From NCBI RefSeq assembly GCF_001641335.1, contig NZ_LVEM01000002.1, positions 124,001 to 188,000 on the forward strand: a stretch of DNA of 64,000 bases, in the 5' to 3' direction. A program made the position numbers and the translations under genes. The notes below the pieces were generated by a model. The model saw nothing but the letters and a program-made list of their open reading frames with translations, was not told the origin of the DNA and ran no database searches. Below are positions 1 to 8,639 of this stretch, piece after piece; the stretch's first letter is position 1, and the number at the start of each line of letters is the position of its first letter. Source of the DNA: Bradyrhizobium stylosanthis. GTDB lineage: Bacteria > Pseudomonadota > Alphaproteobacteria > Rhizobiales > Xanthobacteraceae.

Positions 1-636
1 GGCCTCGGCCAGCTCCCCGAGCTGCGCGACGACGAGCCGGCTGCAAAGCCGGGCTGGGGCGTGGCCGACCGCTCGCATCCGGCCTTCGCCCTCAGTCGGC
101 TGGATTCATCCGATAAAACAGTCTCTTACAGCATCTTCAGGCATCCGGAAGGCGGCCGGAAGGACGTCATGCGCTGGACCGGCGAGACCGACAGGCCCGT
201 GGCACAGCTCGAGATCTACCGCGAGGGCGGCGAATTCGACGTCACCCGCCCCGCGGCCGCCGACCTCGCCGTCCAGATGGGACTCGGCCCGGCCACGCCG
301 CTGGAGCAGGCCGGCCTGATCGACACCAAATTCGGTCCCGTCGCCCTGTTCCGGCCGGCCGGCACGGCCAAGGGCAGCTGCCTCGCCTACCTCAAGCGCA
401 GCGAGGAGCCGGCGCTGCAGATCTCCGGCTTCTCCTGCCAGGGCGATACGCTGCCGGCCCAGCGCGCGGCGGTCGCCTGCACGCTGAACCGGCTGACGCT
501 GCTGACCTCCGGCAACGAGCCGAAGCTGGCGGAATTGTTCGCCCGTGCCGAGCTGAGGCGCCGCGGCTGCGACGCCCAGGGTTCGCCGGACTGGCTGCTC
601 GGCGCCGCCAACGCGCAATTGCGCGGAGCGCTTTGA
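1..636 (+). CDS. Hypothetical protein, 5' end outside window
   Basis: The reading frame is open from the first base, so the N-terminus lies upstream of the window; a GTG at 61 is an internal codon or an alternative start. About 211 residues are visible. The visible part has no membrane segment. It has four cysteines spread through its second half (in SCLAYL, FSCQGD, VACTLN and RGCDAQ). I do not recognise a family. The next gene, 157 bases downstream on the same strand, encodes a small exported protein, which gives only a weak hint of an envelope role. The gene is likely real because codon use matches its neighbours and it ends cleanly before an intergenic region. Confidence 0.6.
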   Translation, partial: GLGQLPELRDDEPAAKPGWGVADRSHPAFALSRLDSSDKTVSYSIFRHPEGGRKDVMRWTGETDRPVAQLEIYREGGEFDVTRPAAADLAVQMGLGPATPLEQAGLIDTKFGPVALFRPAGTAKGSCLAYLKRSEEPALQISGFSCQGDTLPAQRAAVACTLNRLTLLTSGNEPKLAELFARAELRRRGCDAQGSPDWLLGAANAQLRGAL

Positions 637-792
637 GCGGCATCAAGCTCAAGTGGCTGGTTTGCATGCAACTTTTGCCGATGCGCCCGATTATTCCGGG
701 CTGGTGTGACCCAATAGACCTAGTTGCGGCCACCCCGGCCGCGCTAGTATGGGGCGAAATCGACTGGCGGCGCGCCGCCTGAAGGGGACGTG

Positions 793-1176
793 ATGAGCTC
801 GAATTTTTCTGCCGCGAACAAACTGGCGACCTGGCTTGCAGCGGGCGCCGTGGTTGCGATGGCCTTCGCGACGCCGGCTGCGGCCGACACCAAGACCAAG
901 CGCTACGACGAGCGCGGCCGGGTTTACTACGGTCCGAGCGGTCCCAACGCGGTGTATCAGCAGGGCCGCACCCGCATCTATGTGAGCAAGCGCTCCTGGC
1001 TCGACGGCGGCACCGAGGTCAATCCGGGCGACCGCAAGTTCACCGACTACGCCTTCCCGCCGGCCGTGGGCTATCCGTCCTTCGCCCGCGAGAACCTCAA
1101 CCGCCCGATTGATCGCCAGCCGCTCTCGACGCCGGCCGACATCGGCGGCTATCCGCAGAATTTCCCGCTGTACTGA
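793..1176 (+). CDS. Small exported protein of unknown function
   Basis: The product is about 127 residues. The first 33 form a typical signal peptide: a charged start, a hydrophobic stretch ending in alanines, and a probable signal peptidase I site after PAAA at the AD junction. The mature part is rich in Tyr, Arg, Gly and Pro (for example YYGPSGP and YPQNFPLY), suggesting a small periplasmic or surface protein. ATG at 793 directly follows a GTG at 790; GAAGGGG at 781-787 serves either as ribosome binding site. An intrinsic terminator follows within 25 bases. No known domain is recognised. Confidence 0.75.
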   Translation: MSSNFSAANKLATWLAAGAVVAMAFATPAAADTKTKRYDERGRVYYGPSGPNAVYQQGRTRIYVSKRSWLDGGTEVNPGDRKFTDYAFPPAVGYPSFARENLNRPIDRQPLSTPADIGGYPQNFPLY

Positions 1177-1198
1177 GCGGGCGCGACGACCGAATCAA

Positions 1199-1225
1199 AA
1201 GGCCGGGCTCACGCCCGGCCTTTTT
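1199..1225 (+). terminator. Rho-independent terminator
   Basis: A perfect 8-bp stem (GGCCGGGC/GCCCGGCC, 1201-1220) with a 4-base loop is followed by five T residues, 22 bases after the stop of the small exported protein gene. Confidence 0.9.
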
Positions 1226-1240
1226 CGTTTCGGGAGGTGC

Positions 1241-1332
1241 CGTAGGGTGGGCAAAGGCGCGTTAGCGCCGTGCCCACGATCTCTCTCGATTACAAAAGGT
1301 GCGTGGGCACGCTTCGCTTTGCCCACCCTACG
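1241..1332. repeat. Palindromic intergenic repeat, family A copy 1
   Basis: An imperfect inverted repeat begins CGTAGGGTGGGCAAAGGCGC and ends with its complement TTTGCCCACCCTACG. Related copies lie at 2026, 4710 (half), 5191, 7661, 10181 and 24166. No coding capacity is evident. Confidence 0.85.
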
Positions 1333-1363
1333 ATTCCAGTTGCCTGGCTGAGATGCGTGCGCC

Positions 1364-2002
1364 TCACGCATTCGCTGCCGGATCATGGCGCCGGCAAAAC
1401 TCCTCGATCGCCTCGGAGCGGAAATCGGCGAGGCGCTCGAAGATGAGTTCGTCCGGCCAATCCCACCAGGCGATGCGGCGCAGGCTGGCCGCGACGGCGT
1501 CATCGAAGCGCTTGCGGATGGGACGCGCGGGAACGCCGCCGACGATCGTATAGGGCGCGACATCGCGGCTGACGACGGCACCGGCGGCAATCACCGCGCC
1601 GTCGCCGACATTCACGCCCGGCAGCAGGATCGCGGCGTGGCCGATCCAGACGTCATTGCCGACGATGACGCGATCGCCGCGGCGGTCCGCAAAGAAGTCG
1701 CGGTCGCGGCTCGCACCCGCCTCGTAATATTCAGGGACGTAGGTGAAGCGATGCTGCGAGGCGCGGCCCATCGGGTGATTGGGCGCGCCGATCCGGACCG
1801 AATTGGCGATGGCGGTGAACTTGCCGATCACGGCGTCGGCGACCTCGCAATTCTCGCCGAGATAGGAGTAGTCGCCGAGCGAGGCATATTCGATGCGGGT
1901 GTTGGCGAGGATTTCGCAGCGCCGCCCGATCTGCGCCTCGCGCCGGCGCACCGTCTCATGGATGAATGTTTCCGCGATCTTGGGGCGGGGCGAGGCATCC
2001 AT
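1364..2002 (-). CDS. Hexapeptide-repeat acetyltransferase (phosphonate-cluster type, TIGR03308-like)
   Basis: The 212-residue product is a left-handed beta-helix acyltransferase. Hexapeptide repeats run from about residue 20 to 165, including [30 protein letters not shown] and [23 protein letters not shown]. The ordering of these motifs, plus a C-terminal [11 protein letters not shown] segment, fits the acetyltransferase family found in phosphonate (phn) clusters better than the xenobiotic acetyltransferases. The NHP histidine is the probable catalytic base. Acetyl-CoA is the expected donor; the acceptor is unknown. No phn genes are visible nearby. The gene sits between two copies of repeat family A, about 30 bases from each. 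Confidence 0.85.
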   Translation of the reverse strand: MDASPRPKIAETFIHETVRRREAQIGRRCEILANTRIEYASLGDYSYLGENCEVADAVIGKFTAIANSVRIGAPNHPMGRASQHRFTYVPEYYEAGASRDRDFFADRRGDRVIVGNDVWIGHAAILLPGVNVGDGAVIAAGAVVSRDVAPYTIVGGVPARPIRKRFDDAVAASLRRIAWWDWPDELIFERLADFRSEAIEEFCRRHDPAANA

Positions 2003-2025
2003 GAGCTAACTCCGAGAGCAGGTGC

Positions 2026-2118
2026 CGTAGGGTGGGCAAAGGCGCAACGCGCCATGCCCACCATCTCTCTCTAATCACAACCGAATGGTGGGCACGCTTG
2101 CGCTTTGCCCACCCTACG
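2026..2118. repeat. Palindromic intergenic repeat, family A copy 2
   Basis: It has the same ends as copy 1 (CGTAGGGTGGGCAAAGGCGC ... TTTGCCCACCCTACG) and the same preceding GGTGC. With copy 1 it brackets the acetyltransferase gene. Confidence 0.85.
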
Positions 2119-2134
2119 AGTGCGATGCCTGTGG

Positions 2135-3247
2135 CTAGGCGTGCAGCTTCTGCAATTCCTTCAGGATCGCTTCGCCCATCTGCGTGGTCGAGGCGGCCGT
2201 GGTGCCTTCCGACTTGATGTCGGCGGTGCGCAGGCCGCTGGCGAGCACCGCGGCGATCGCGGCGTCGACCTTGTCGGCGAGATCGCCCATGTCGAAGGAA
2301 TAGCGCAGCGCCATGCCGAACGACGAGATCATCGCGATCGGGTTGGCGAGGCCCTTGCCGGCGATATCAGGGGCCGACCCGTGCACGGGCTCGTACAGCG
2401 CCTTGCGCTTCTTGCTCTTGACGTCGACTTCGCCGAGCGAGGCCGAGGGCAGCATGCCGAGCGAACCGGTCAGCATCGCCGCGATGTCGGAGAGCATGTC
2501 GCCGAACAGATTGTCGGTGACGATGACGTCGAACTGCTTCGGCCACTTCACCAGCATCATGCCGCCGGAGTCGGCAAGCTGATGCTCGAGCGTGACGTCG
2601 GGATATTCACGCTTGTGGACCGCCGTCATGACCTCGTTCCAGAGCACGCCCGACTTCATGACGTTGCGCTTCTCCATCGACGTCACCTTGTTCTTGCGCT
2701 TCCGGGCAAGCTCGAAGGCGACGCGGCCGATGCGCTCGATCTCATAGGTGTCGTAGACCTGGGTATCGATGGCGCGCTTCTGGCCGTTGCCGAGATCGGT
2801 GATGGTCTTGGGCTCGCCGAAATAGACGCCGCCGGTGAGCTCGCGCACGATGACGATGTCGAGGCCCTCGATCGCATCGCGCTTCAGGCTCGAGGCATCC
2901 GCCAGCGCCGGGTAGCACACCGCGGGACGCAGGTTGGCGAACAGCGCCAGATCCTTGCGCAGGCGCAGCAGGCCGGCCTCGGGGCGAACCTCATAAGGAA
3001 CGGCATCCCACTTCGGGCCGCCGACCGCGCCGAAGATGATGGCGTCGGCGGCCAGCGCCTTGGCCATGTCGCCCTCGGAGATCGACACCTTGTGGGCGTC
3101 ATAGGCGGAGCCGCCGACGAGGCCGGTGTCGGTCTCGAACTTGGCGATCCCGGCCGAATTGAGCCAGTCGATCAGCCGCTTCACCTCGCCCATCACCTCG
3201 GGGCCGATACCGTCGCCGGGGAGCAGCAGCAATTTGTGGGTCGCCAT
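2135..3247 (-). CDS. leuB: 3-isopropylmalate dehydrogenase
   Basis: This cytoplasmic enzyme of leucine biosynthesis oxidatively decarboxylates 3-isopropylmalate with NAD. The 370-residue length is typical. Family landmarks are visible: GDGIGPEV at 11-18, the substrate-binding [15 protein letters not shown] at 94-108, the metal-binding [10 protein letters not shown] at 246-255, and the NAD-binding [12 protein letters not shown] stretch at 288-299. The start ATG at 3247 has a strong ribosome binding site (GGAGGAAG) upstream. It stands alone; no leuC or leuD is in the window. Confidence 0.98.
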   Translation of the reverse strand: MATHKLLLLPGDGIGPEVMGEVKRLIDWLNSAGIAKFETDTGLVGGSAYDAHKVSISEGDMAKALAADAIIFGAVGGPKWDAVPYEVRPEAGLLRLRKDLALFANLRPAVCYPALADASSLKRDAIEGLDIVIVRELTGGVYFGEPKTITDLGNGQKRAIDTQVYDTYEIERIGRVAFELARKRKNKVTSMEKRNVMKSGVLWNEVMTAVHKREYPDVTLEHQLADSGGMMLVKWPKQFDVIVTDNLFGDMLSDIAAMLTGSLGMLPSASLGEVDVKSKKRKALYEPVHGSAPDIAGKGLANPIAMISSFGMALRYSFDMGDLADKVDAAIAAVLASGLRTADIKSEGTTAASTTQMGEAILKELQKLHA

Positions 3248-3266
3248 GGTCGTTCTTCCTCCGTTT

Positions 3267-3390
3267 CGTCATGGCCGGCATAGCCGGCCGAAAGGACGGC
3301 GTCGCTTCCGCTCGCCTATGCCCCGGCCATCCACGTCTTGCCTGAGCGGCACAGAGAACGTGGATACCCGGCACAAGGCCGGGCATGACG
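3267..3390. repeat. Palindromic intergenic repeat (CGTCATGGCCGG type)
   Basis: CGTCATGGCCGGCATAGCCG at the left is complementary to CACAAGGCCGGGCATGACG at the right. The element lies between divergent leuB and the MFS gene and resembles the element at 28431. Confidence 0.75.
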
Positions 3391-3511
3391 GCGCTCATGA
3401 ATTTCGGCCGGAGTGCTAGAGCGGCGTTGCGCGCTTGGCAAGACACCATTGCCGCGCTGCGGCTGTGCAAGGCGGGCGGGGCCTGCCACACTGGTCAGGC
3501 CGGAGAACCCC

Positions 3512-4714
3512 TTGCACGCGCCTGATCGCCCCCCGCCCGACGCGCACCCCGCGCGGCTGATCCTGACCCTGTCGCTGGCGGCGACGGTCGGGCTCGGCAT
3601 CGGCCGCTTTGCCTATGCCCTGGTGCTGCCCGACATGCGGGAGGACCTCGGCTGGTCCTACTCGGCGGCCGGTTTCATGAACACGATCAACGCCGTCGGC
3701 TATCTCGCGGGCGCGCTGGTGGCGTCCCGGCTGATCCAGCGGGTCGGCTGGGCGGCGGCCATCCGCGGGGGAACCCTGGCCTGTGTCGCCGCGCTCGCCA
3801 CCTGCGCGCTGACCGGGAATTTCGTCGCGCTGAGCCTCGCGCGCCTCGTGCTGGGCCTCGGGGCGGCGGCCGGCTTCGTCGCCGGCGGCGCACTGGCCGC
3901 AGGGATAGCGCAGTCGCGCCCCGAACGGGCCAATTTCCTGCTCAGCCTGTTCTATGCCGGGCCCGGCATCGGCATCCTCGCCTCCGGGCTGATCGCGCCG
4001 TTCACGCTGCAATATTTCGGGCCGGGCTCGTGGTGGATGGTGTGGTGGGCGCTGACGCTGCTGTCGGCCGCGATGACGATCCCGCTGTTCCTGATCCGCA
4101 TCGAGAGCCGGGCGCGCTTCTCGGAAGACAGCCACGCCGCCTTCGCGATCCTGCCCGTGCTGATCTACCTCGCAGGCTACTTCCTGTTCGGTGCCGGCTA
4201 CATCGCCTACATGACCTTCATGATCGCTTATGTGCGCGACGGCGGCGGCGGAGCTGCGGCGCAGGCGGCGTTCTGGAGCCTGATCGGCCTTAGCGCCTTC
4301 GTGACGCCCTGGGTCTGGCGCGGCGTGCTGGCGCTCGACCGCGGCGGGCTCGCCACCGCGATCATCCTCGGCACCAACGCGTTAGGAGCTGCCCTGCCGA
4401 TGCTCGGGCATTCGCCGGCCTGGCTCGCGGTCTCGGCCGTCGTGTTCGGCGTCGCCTTCTTCGCCGTGGTCGGCTCGACCACCGCCTTCGTGCGCTTCAA
4501 CTATCCGCCCGAGGTGTGGCCGACCGCGATCGCGGCCATGACGATCTCGTTCGGCGTCGGCCAGACGCTCGGTCCGATCGTGGTCGGCGCGATCACCGAT
4601 GCGCTGGGGAGCCTGAGCTACGCGCTCAATGTGTCGGCGGCGTTGCTGGCGCTGGGGGCGGTGGCGGCGCTGTGCCAGCGGAAGGTGGGGCCAGCCAAGC
4701 AAACGGTGCCGTAG
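3512..4714 (+). CDS. MFS transporter, YbfB/YjiJ-like
   Basis: The roughly 400-residue inner-membrane protein has about twelve hydrophobic segments and lacks a large central loop. It begins with an SLAATVGLGIGRFAYALVLPDM motif close to that of the YbfB/YjiJ group of major facilitator proteins, whose substrates are mostly unknown. I chose the TTG at 3512 because GGAG at 3502-3505 is well spaced and the hydrophobic region starts soon after. The frame is open back to 3413, but that extension is arginine-rich and partly repeat-derived. The stop codon TAG lies inside the half copy of repeat A at 4710, so insertion of the repeat may have set the current C-terminus. Confidence 0.85.
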   Translation: MHAPDRPPPDAHPARLILTLSLAATVGLGIGRFAYALVLPDMREDLGWSYSAAGFMNTINAVGYLAGALVASRLIQRVGWAAAIRGGTLACVAALATCALTGNFVALSLARLVLGLGAAAGFVAGGALAAGIAQSRPERANFLLSLFYAGPGIGILASGLIAPFTLQYFGPGSWWMVWWALTLLSAAMTIPLFLIRIESRARFSEDSHAAFAILPVLIYLAGYFLFGAGYIAYMTFMIAYVRDGGGGAAAQAAFWSLIGLSAFVTPWVWRGVLALDRGGLATAIILGTNALGAALPMLGHSPAWLAVSAVVFGVAFFAVVGSTTAFVRFNYPPEVWPTAIAAMTISFGVGQTLGPIVVGAITDALGSLSYALNVSAALLALGAVAALCQRKVGPAKQTVP

Positions 4715-4749
4715 GGTGGGCAAAGGCGCGCAGCGCCGCGCCCACGATG
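4710..4749. repeat. Half copy of repeat family A
   Basis: Only the left arm (CGTAGGGTGGGCAAAGGCGC and the following GCGCC..CCCACGATGG) is present. It overlaps the stop codon of the MFS gene. Confidence 0.7.
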
Positions 4750-4753
4750 GAAG

Positions 4754-5116
4754 CTAGCGCATATGCATGACCAGCCATATCGCGAGTTGAACGAGGAAGC
4801 CGAGCGAGAGCAGGCAGAGGAAACCGGCGCACATCCATAGTCCGGCAACGCGTCGCGTTCGCCAGAGATAGTAAGGAAGATACGGCGGCCAGAATATCGT
4901 CAGGAGAAAGCCGTAGTCGAAAGAACGCTGGACTTGCGGGTGATCCCTTTGGTCAGCCACGATCCACATGGCGAGCAGGATCACCGACAGAGTATCTGCA
5001 AGAGCCGTGGTCGCGGGCTTGTCGTATATGCCGCGCCAAAAGAAGAGCCCGTCGAACAGCGCGGACGCCGCCAAAACGCAAATCAGCGAACCTGCAAGCC
5101 ACTTCTTGATATTCAT
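4754..5116 (-). CDS. Small multi-pass membrane protein of unknown function
   Basis: About 120 residues from ATG 5116 (MNIKKW). Three to four hydrophobic segments are visible: about residues 5-25, 38-52, 68-80 and 93-117, with an aromatic WPPYLPYYLWR loop before the last. The frame remains open to an ATG at 5173, which would add 19 residues; neither start has a strong ribosome binding site. No domain is recognised. It lies between a half repeat and a full copy of repeat A. Confidence 0.55.
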   Translation of the reverse strand: MNIKKWLAGSLICVLAASALFDGLFFWRGIYDKPATTALADTLSVILLAMWIVADQRDHPQVQRSFDYGFLLTIFWPPYLPYYLWRTRRVAGLWMCAGFLCLLSLGFLVQLAIWLVMHMR

Positions 5117-5190
5117 TCCGGTCGCTGAATTGAGTGTCACGCGGCCGTAAAATAGGGCCGCTGCAGCGACCATGTCTAGTGGCGCACTAC

Positions 5191-5283
5191 CGTAGCGTGG
5201 GTTAGCCGCAGGCGTAACCCTCCAACTCCGTTCGGCAGACGCGGAAGCATAGTAGATTACGCCTGCGGCTAATCCACCCTACG
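5191..5283. repeat. Palindromic intergenic repeat, family A copy (TTAGCC subtype)
   Basis: It begins CGTAGCGTGGGTTAGCCGCA and ends GCGGCTAATCCACCCTACG. This is the subtype with GGTTAGCC in place of GGCAAAG, shared with the copies at 10181 and 24166. Confidence 0.8.
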
Positions 5284-5292
5284 GCAGCGGAG

Positions 5293-6075
5293 CTAGCTCC
5301 CGCTGAACGAATTGTAGCCCTGGTCTTCCCAGTAGCCGCCCTTGTACTCGTTGGTGACTTCCATCGAGACCACGTATTTCGGGTTCTTGAAGCCGAGCTT
5401 GGTCGGCACGCGGATCTTCATCGGGAAGCCGTAGGCGCGCGGGAGAATTTCGTTGGCGTATTTGAACGTCATCTGGGTCTGCGGATGCAGCGCGCTGCGC
5501 ATGTCGAGTGGCGAGTTGTAGCCGTCCTTGTCGGCGCACTGGAACCAGACGTATTTCGCGCGGGTGTCGGCGCCGATCAGCTTGAGGAAATCGCGCAAGG
5601 GCGTGCCGGTCCAGCTGCCGATCGCGCTCCAGCCCTCGACGCAGATGTGCCGGGTGATCTGGTTGACCTGCGGCAGCTTGTAGAGCTCGTCCAGCGTCCA
5701 GGACTTCTTGTTGTCGACGAGGCCGCGCACCTCGAGCTTCCAGTCCGCAGCCGCGATATCGGGCGCGTCGTCGAGATCGTAATAGGCATTGAACGGGAAC
5801 GGTTTTGTAATCGCGCTCTCCGGGAAGGTCGGCGCCAGCGCATCGGGATTGAAGATGAAGGCCTGCACCGCGTCGTTGAACTTCGAGACCTGCGCCAGCA
5901 GCGTATCGGCCGAGGACGAGTCCACGACGTCGCAGCCGGTCAGCAGCGTCAGCGCGCCCAGGCTGGCGCCGCCGGCGATGAAGCGGCGGCGGGTAAAATC
6001 CGGCATCGTCTTGATGGCGTCCTTGATCAGCAGCCGCTTGTCGACGCCGGGGATCAGGAATGAACGCTTGGCCAT
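5293..6075 (-). CDS. Tat-exported molybdopterin-dependent oxidoreductase (sulfite oxidase/MsrP fold)
   Basis: The 260-residue product carries a twin-arginine signal (RRRFIAGGASLGALTLLTGC, about residues 29-48). It continues into an oxidoreductase molybdopterin-binding domain, with WKLEVRGLVDN, the probable Mo-ligand cysteine in RHICVEGWSAIGSW, and a C-terminal KYVVSMEV. The fold is that of SUOX and MsrP/YedY, but it is shorter than plant or animal sulfite oxidase. The cysteine right after the Tat hydrophobic core (LLTGC) also resembles a lipobox. The cytochrome b gene ends only 10 bases upstream, so the pair probably forms a periplasmic molybdoenzyme with its membrane quinone link. The true substrate is not evident. 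The start has a strong AAGGAG. Confidence 0.9.
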   Translation of the reverse strand: MAKRSFLIPGVDKRLLIKDAIKTMPDFTRRRFIAGGASLGALTLLTGCDVVDSSSADTLLAQVSKFNDAVQAFIFNPDALAPTFPESAITKPFPFNAYYDLDDAPDIAAADWKLEVRGLVDNKKSWTLDELYKLPQVNQITRHICVEGWSAIGSWTGTPLRDFLKLIGADTRAKYVWFQCADKDGYNSPLDMRSALHPQTQMTFKYANEILPRAYGFPMKIRVPTKLGFKNPKYVVSMEVTNEYKGGYWEDQGYNSFSGS

Positions 6076-6085
6076 GACTTGCTCC

Positions 6086-6715
6086 TTAGCGTCCGATGAT
6101 CATCGCGCGCAGGCTCTTCGGCACCAGCAGCGCGAGCAGGACGTGAATGACGAGGAAGGCGCAGATCGCGGCCATGCAGAAGAAGTGCACGTAGCGCGCG
6201 GTCGGATAATCGCCGAACAGCATCACGAGATAATAGAACTGCACCGGCTTCCACATGCCGAGGCCGGAGAGCACGATCAGCACGCCAACCGCGATGATGC
6301 CGGCATAGAGCAGGCGCTGCACGTAATTGTAGACGGTGAGGTCGTCATGGCCGAGCTTGAAGGTCAGGGCCGCCCTGACGTCGTGGAGCACGCCCGACGG
6401 GGTGATCGGCAGCAGTTTCTTGCGGAAGCGCCCGGTGGCAAAGCCGGTAATGAGATAGGCGAGGCCGTTGACCATCAGCAGCCACATCGCGGCAAAGTGC
6501 CAGAGCAGGCCGCCGCCGAGCCAGCCGCCCAGCGTGTACTCGCGCGGGAAGCTGAAGCCGAACAGCGGCGAGGCGTTGTAGATCTGCCAGCCCGACAGGA
6601 TCATCAGGATCATGGCCAGCGCATTGATCCAGTGCATGACGCGGACCCAGGCCGGCTGGATCACTTTGGCCGGGGTGGCGCTGACCTGCTCGTCGGTGAC
6701 TGTAAGGCTCGACAT
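6086..6715 (-). CDS. Cytochrome b561-type membrane subunit
   Basis: About 209 residues from ATG 6715 (MSSLTVTDEQ), preceded by AGGACGGA; the frame is open to an ATG at 6745. Four to five membrane helices carry histidines placed for two b hemes: VMHWINA, LLWHFAAMW, YVHFFCM and FLVIHVLLAL. This is the Ni/Fe-hydrogenase or formate-dehydrogenase gamma type of cytochrome b. It probably passes electrons between the quinone pool and the adjacent exported molybdopterin protein, with which it is co-transcribed. Confidence 0.88.
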   Translation of the reverse strand: MSSLTVTDEQVSATPAKVIQPAWVRVMHWINALAMILMILSGWQIYNASPLFGFSFPREYTLGGWLGGGLLWHFAAMWLLMVNGLAYLITGFATGRFRKKLLPITPSGVLHDVRAALTFKLGHDDLTVYNYVQRLLYAGIIAVGVLIVLSGLGMWKPVQFYYLVMLFGDYPTARYVHFFCMAAICAFLVIHVLLALLVPKSLRAMIIGR

Positions 6716-6823
6716 GATGGTTCCGTCCTGAACGTCGCGTGACACCGATTATACGCCGACGCATCGGCTTTCGTTACGCCTTCGCACGGCATCGAATCGA
6801 TGCCCGCAGGCTATCATGGTCAC

Positions 6824-6852
6824 AATAAAGCGAGCCGGGTGCCCCCGGCTCG
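6824..6852 (-). terminator. Intrinsic terminator after the fasciclin gene
   Basis: Read on the minus strand, a 9-bp stem (CGAGCCGGG/CCCGGCTCG, 6831-6852) is followed by CTTTATT. It lies about 48 bases beyond the stop of the fasciclin-domain gene and separates it from the cytochrome b operon. Confidence 0.75.
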
Positions 6853-6899
6853 CCGTTTTCGTCGCACCCGGTTCGGGGATGAAACCTGATGGCGCGGTG

Positions 6900-7454
6900 T
6901 TACGTCGCCGGCATCAGCACGGTGTCGACCACGTGGATCACGCCGTTCGACTGGTTGACGTTGGAGATCGTCACCATCGAGGTGCCGCCCTTGGCGTCGA
7001 CGATCCAGGTCTTGCCGTCCATCTTCTTGACGGTGAGCTCCTCTCCCTCGGCGGTCTTCAGCTTCTTGCCGTCGGTGAGGTCGGAGGCCTCGAGCTTGCC
7101 GGGCACGACATGGTAGGTGAGGATCTTGGTCAGCGTCGCCTTGTTCTCGGGCTTGACGAGGGTGTCGACGGTGCCGGCCGGCAGCTTGCCGAAGGCGGCG
7201 TTGGTCGGCGCGAACACCGTGAACGGGCCCTTGCCTTCCAGCGTCGGCACGAGGCCGGCCGCCTTCACCGCTGCCACCAGCGTGGTGTGATCCTTCGAGT
7301 TGACGGCGTTCTGGACGATGTTCTTGGACGGGAACATCGCGGCGCCGCCGACCATCACGGTCTTCTCCTCGGCACGCACAGGCGCGACGACGGTCGCGGT
7401 GATGGCGAGGGCGCTGAAGGCGGCGGCAGCGAGATAGGCAATGCGCTTCGACAT
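6900..7454 (-). CDS. Exported fasciclin (FAS1) domain protein
   Basis: The 184-residue product from ATG 7454 has a signal peptide (MSKRIAYLAAAAFSALAITATVVAPVRAEE) and one FAS1 domain covering most of the rest. Domain landmarks are GPFTVFAPTNAAFGKLP, the LTKILTYHVVPGKL box, and the C-terminal NGVIHVVDTVLMP. FAS1 proteins act in adhesion or at the cell surface, and in bacteria are often linked to redox or singlet-oxygen stress genes. GGGAGA precedes the start. The frame extends to 7649, but that region is non-hydrophobic and arginine-rich, so I rejected it. It is separated by a terminator from the downstream cytochrome b/molybdoenzyme pair. Confidence 0.92.
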   Translation of the reverse strand: MSKRIAYLAAAAFSALAITATVVAPVRAEEKTVMVGGAAMFPSKNIVQNAVNSKDHTTLVAAVKAAGLVPTLEGKGPFTVFAPTNAAFGKLPAGTVDTLVKPENKATLTKILTYHVVPGKLEASDLTDGKKLKTAEGEELTVKKMDGKTWIVDAKGGTSMVTISNVNQSNGVIHVVDTVLMPAT

Positions 7455-7660
7455 GGAGAGTCTCCCGATTGAATTGAGACCGGCACGTGCCGGTGCTTGA
7501 GTTGGGGCAACAACGGCGCTTGCAGCAGTTTGACGTGAAGCAGCGCCGTCGTTGGCCGAACTACGGGAGGGTTTGCGATGCGGTTTCGGGAAAAAATTCT
7601 TTGTGATGCGTGAAACTATGCGAGGGGATGTTCGTGGGGGGCGTGCCAAGCGGACGGTGC
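7455..7660. other. Gene-free upstream region of the fasciclin gene
   Basis: Together with the adjoining repeat this leaves 328 bases without a gene. It should hold the fasciclin promoter (minus strand), but I see no convincing promoter match and no other feature. Confidence 0.5.
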
Positions 7661-7750
7661 CGTAGGGTGGGCGGAGGCGCGCAGCGCCGTGCCCACTATC
7701 TCTCTCCGCATTGACGAGTGGTGGGCACGCTGCGCTTTGCCCACCCTACG
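7661..7750. repeat. Palindromic intergenic repeat, family A copy
   Basis: It begins CGTAGGGTGGGCGGAGGCGC and ends TTTGCCCACCCTACG, and is preceded by GGTGC as in copies 1 and 2. Confidence 0.85.
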
Positions 7751-7782
7751 GCAGTGATGCCCGTTGCGGCAGTGTACCCGCC

Positions 7783-8544
7783 TCAATCCCTGTTGTTCGG
7801 CGTCTGGATGAAGCCGCGATTATGCGTCGGGCTGATCAGCAGCTCGTTGATGCAGACGCGCGGCGGCATCGAGGCGATGAAGGCGATGGTGCGGCCGAGG
7901 TCTTCGGGTTGCAGCATCTTCGCCTGCTCGGCCTCGCTCGGCACCACCGGGCGCAGCTTCAGGATCGGCGTCGCCACCTCGCCCGGCATCAGGCAGCAGG
8001 CGCGCAGGCCGTTGACGCATTCGTCCATGTTGAAGGAATGGGTCAGCGCCAGCACCGCGTGCTTGGTGGTGGTATAGGCCGGGCCCGGCATCTTCGAGAC
8101 GTGACGGCCGGCCCAGGACGAGACGTTGATGATCGAGCCGTCCTGCTGCTTGCGCATCGTCGGCAGCACCGCCTGCATGCAATAGAGCACGCCGTTGAGA
8201 TTGACTTGGACGAGCTTGTCCCAGCCTTCCAGTTCCATGTCCTTCCAGCTGCGCTTGGGAACATTGATGCCGGCATTGTTGACGAGCAGGTCGATGCGGC
8301 CGTGCTTGGCGACGATCTGATCGGCCGCCTTCCGGGCCTCTCCCGCGTCAACCACGTCGAGCGCGATGGCCTCGGCCGCTCCGCCGGCCTTGGCGATCTT
8401 CGCAACCACGGTATCCAGGGCATCCTTGCGGCGGCCCGAGACCACGACGATCCAGCCGTCGGCAGCCAGTGCCTCCGCGCCGGCCTCCCCGATCCCGCTG
8501 CCTCCGCCCGTCACCCAGGCCACGCGTTTCCCACCTTTGGTCAT
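7783..8544 (-). CDS. Short-chain dehydrogenase/reductase
   Basis: The 253-residue protein is a classical SDR. It has the nucleotide-binding TGGGSGIG at 12-19, NNAG at 89-92, catalytic Ser in NVSSWAG near 142, and Tyr157/Lys161 in AYTTTKHA. The residues after the first strand (SGRRKD) favour NADP. The substrate is unknown. It is divergent from matB, with a 95-base shared promoter region. A GGAG ribosome binding site precedes the ATG at 8544. Confidence 0.9.
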   Translation of the reverse strand: MTKGGKRVAWVTGGGSGIGEAGAEALAADGWIVVVSGRRKDALDTVVAKIAKAGGAAEAIALDVVDAGEARKAADQIVAKHGRIDLLVNNAGINVPKRSWKDMELEGWDKLVQVNLNGVLYCMQAVLPTMRKQQDGSIINVSSWAGRHVSKMPGPAYTTTKHAVLALTHSFNMDECVNGLRACCLMPGEVATPILKLRPVVPSEAEQAKMLQPEDLGRTIAFIASMPPRVCINELLISPTHNRGFIQTPNNRD

Positions 8545-8639
8545 GCAAACTGTCTCCGTTGCTTCATTGGGGCGGTTTTTGCTAATCCAGCCCTCGGTTT
8601 TGACCGGCCTTGTCAGTCTTGCGGTCGAGGAAATCTTGC

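Noticed and set aside
3413..3511. Upstream extension of the MFS gene to 3413
   Set aside because: The extra residues are Arg/Cys-rich and not typical of the family; the TTG at 3512 has a well-placed GGAG.
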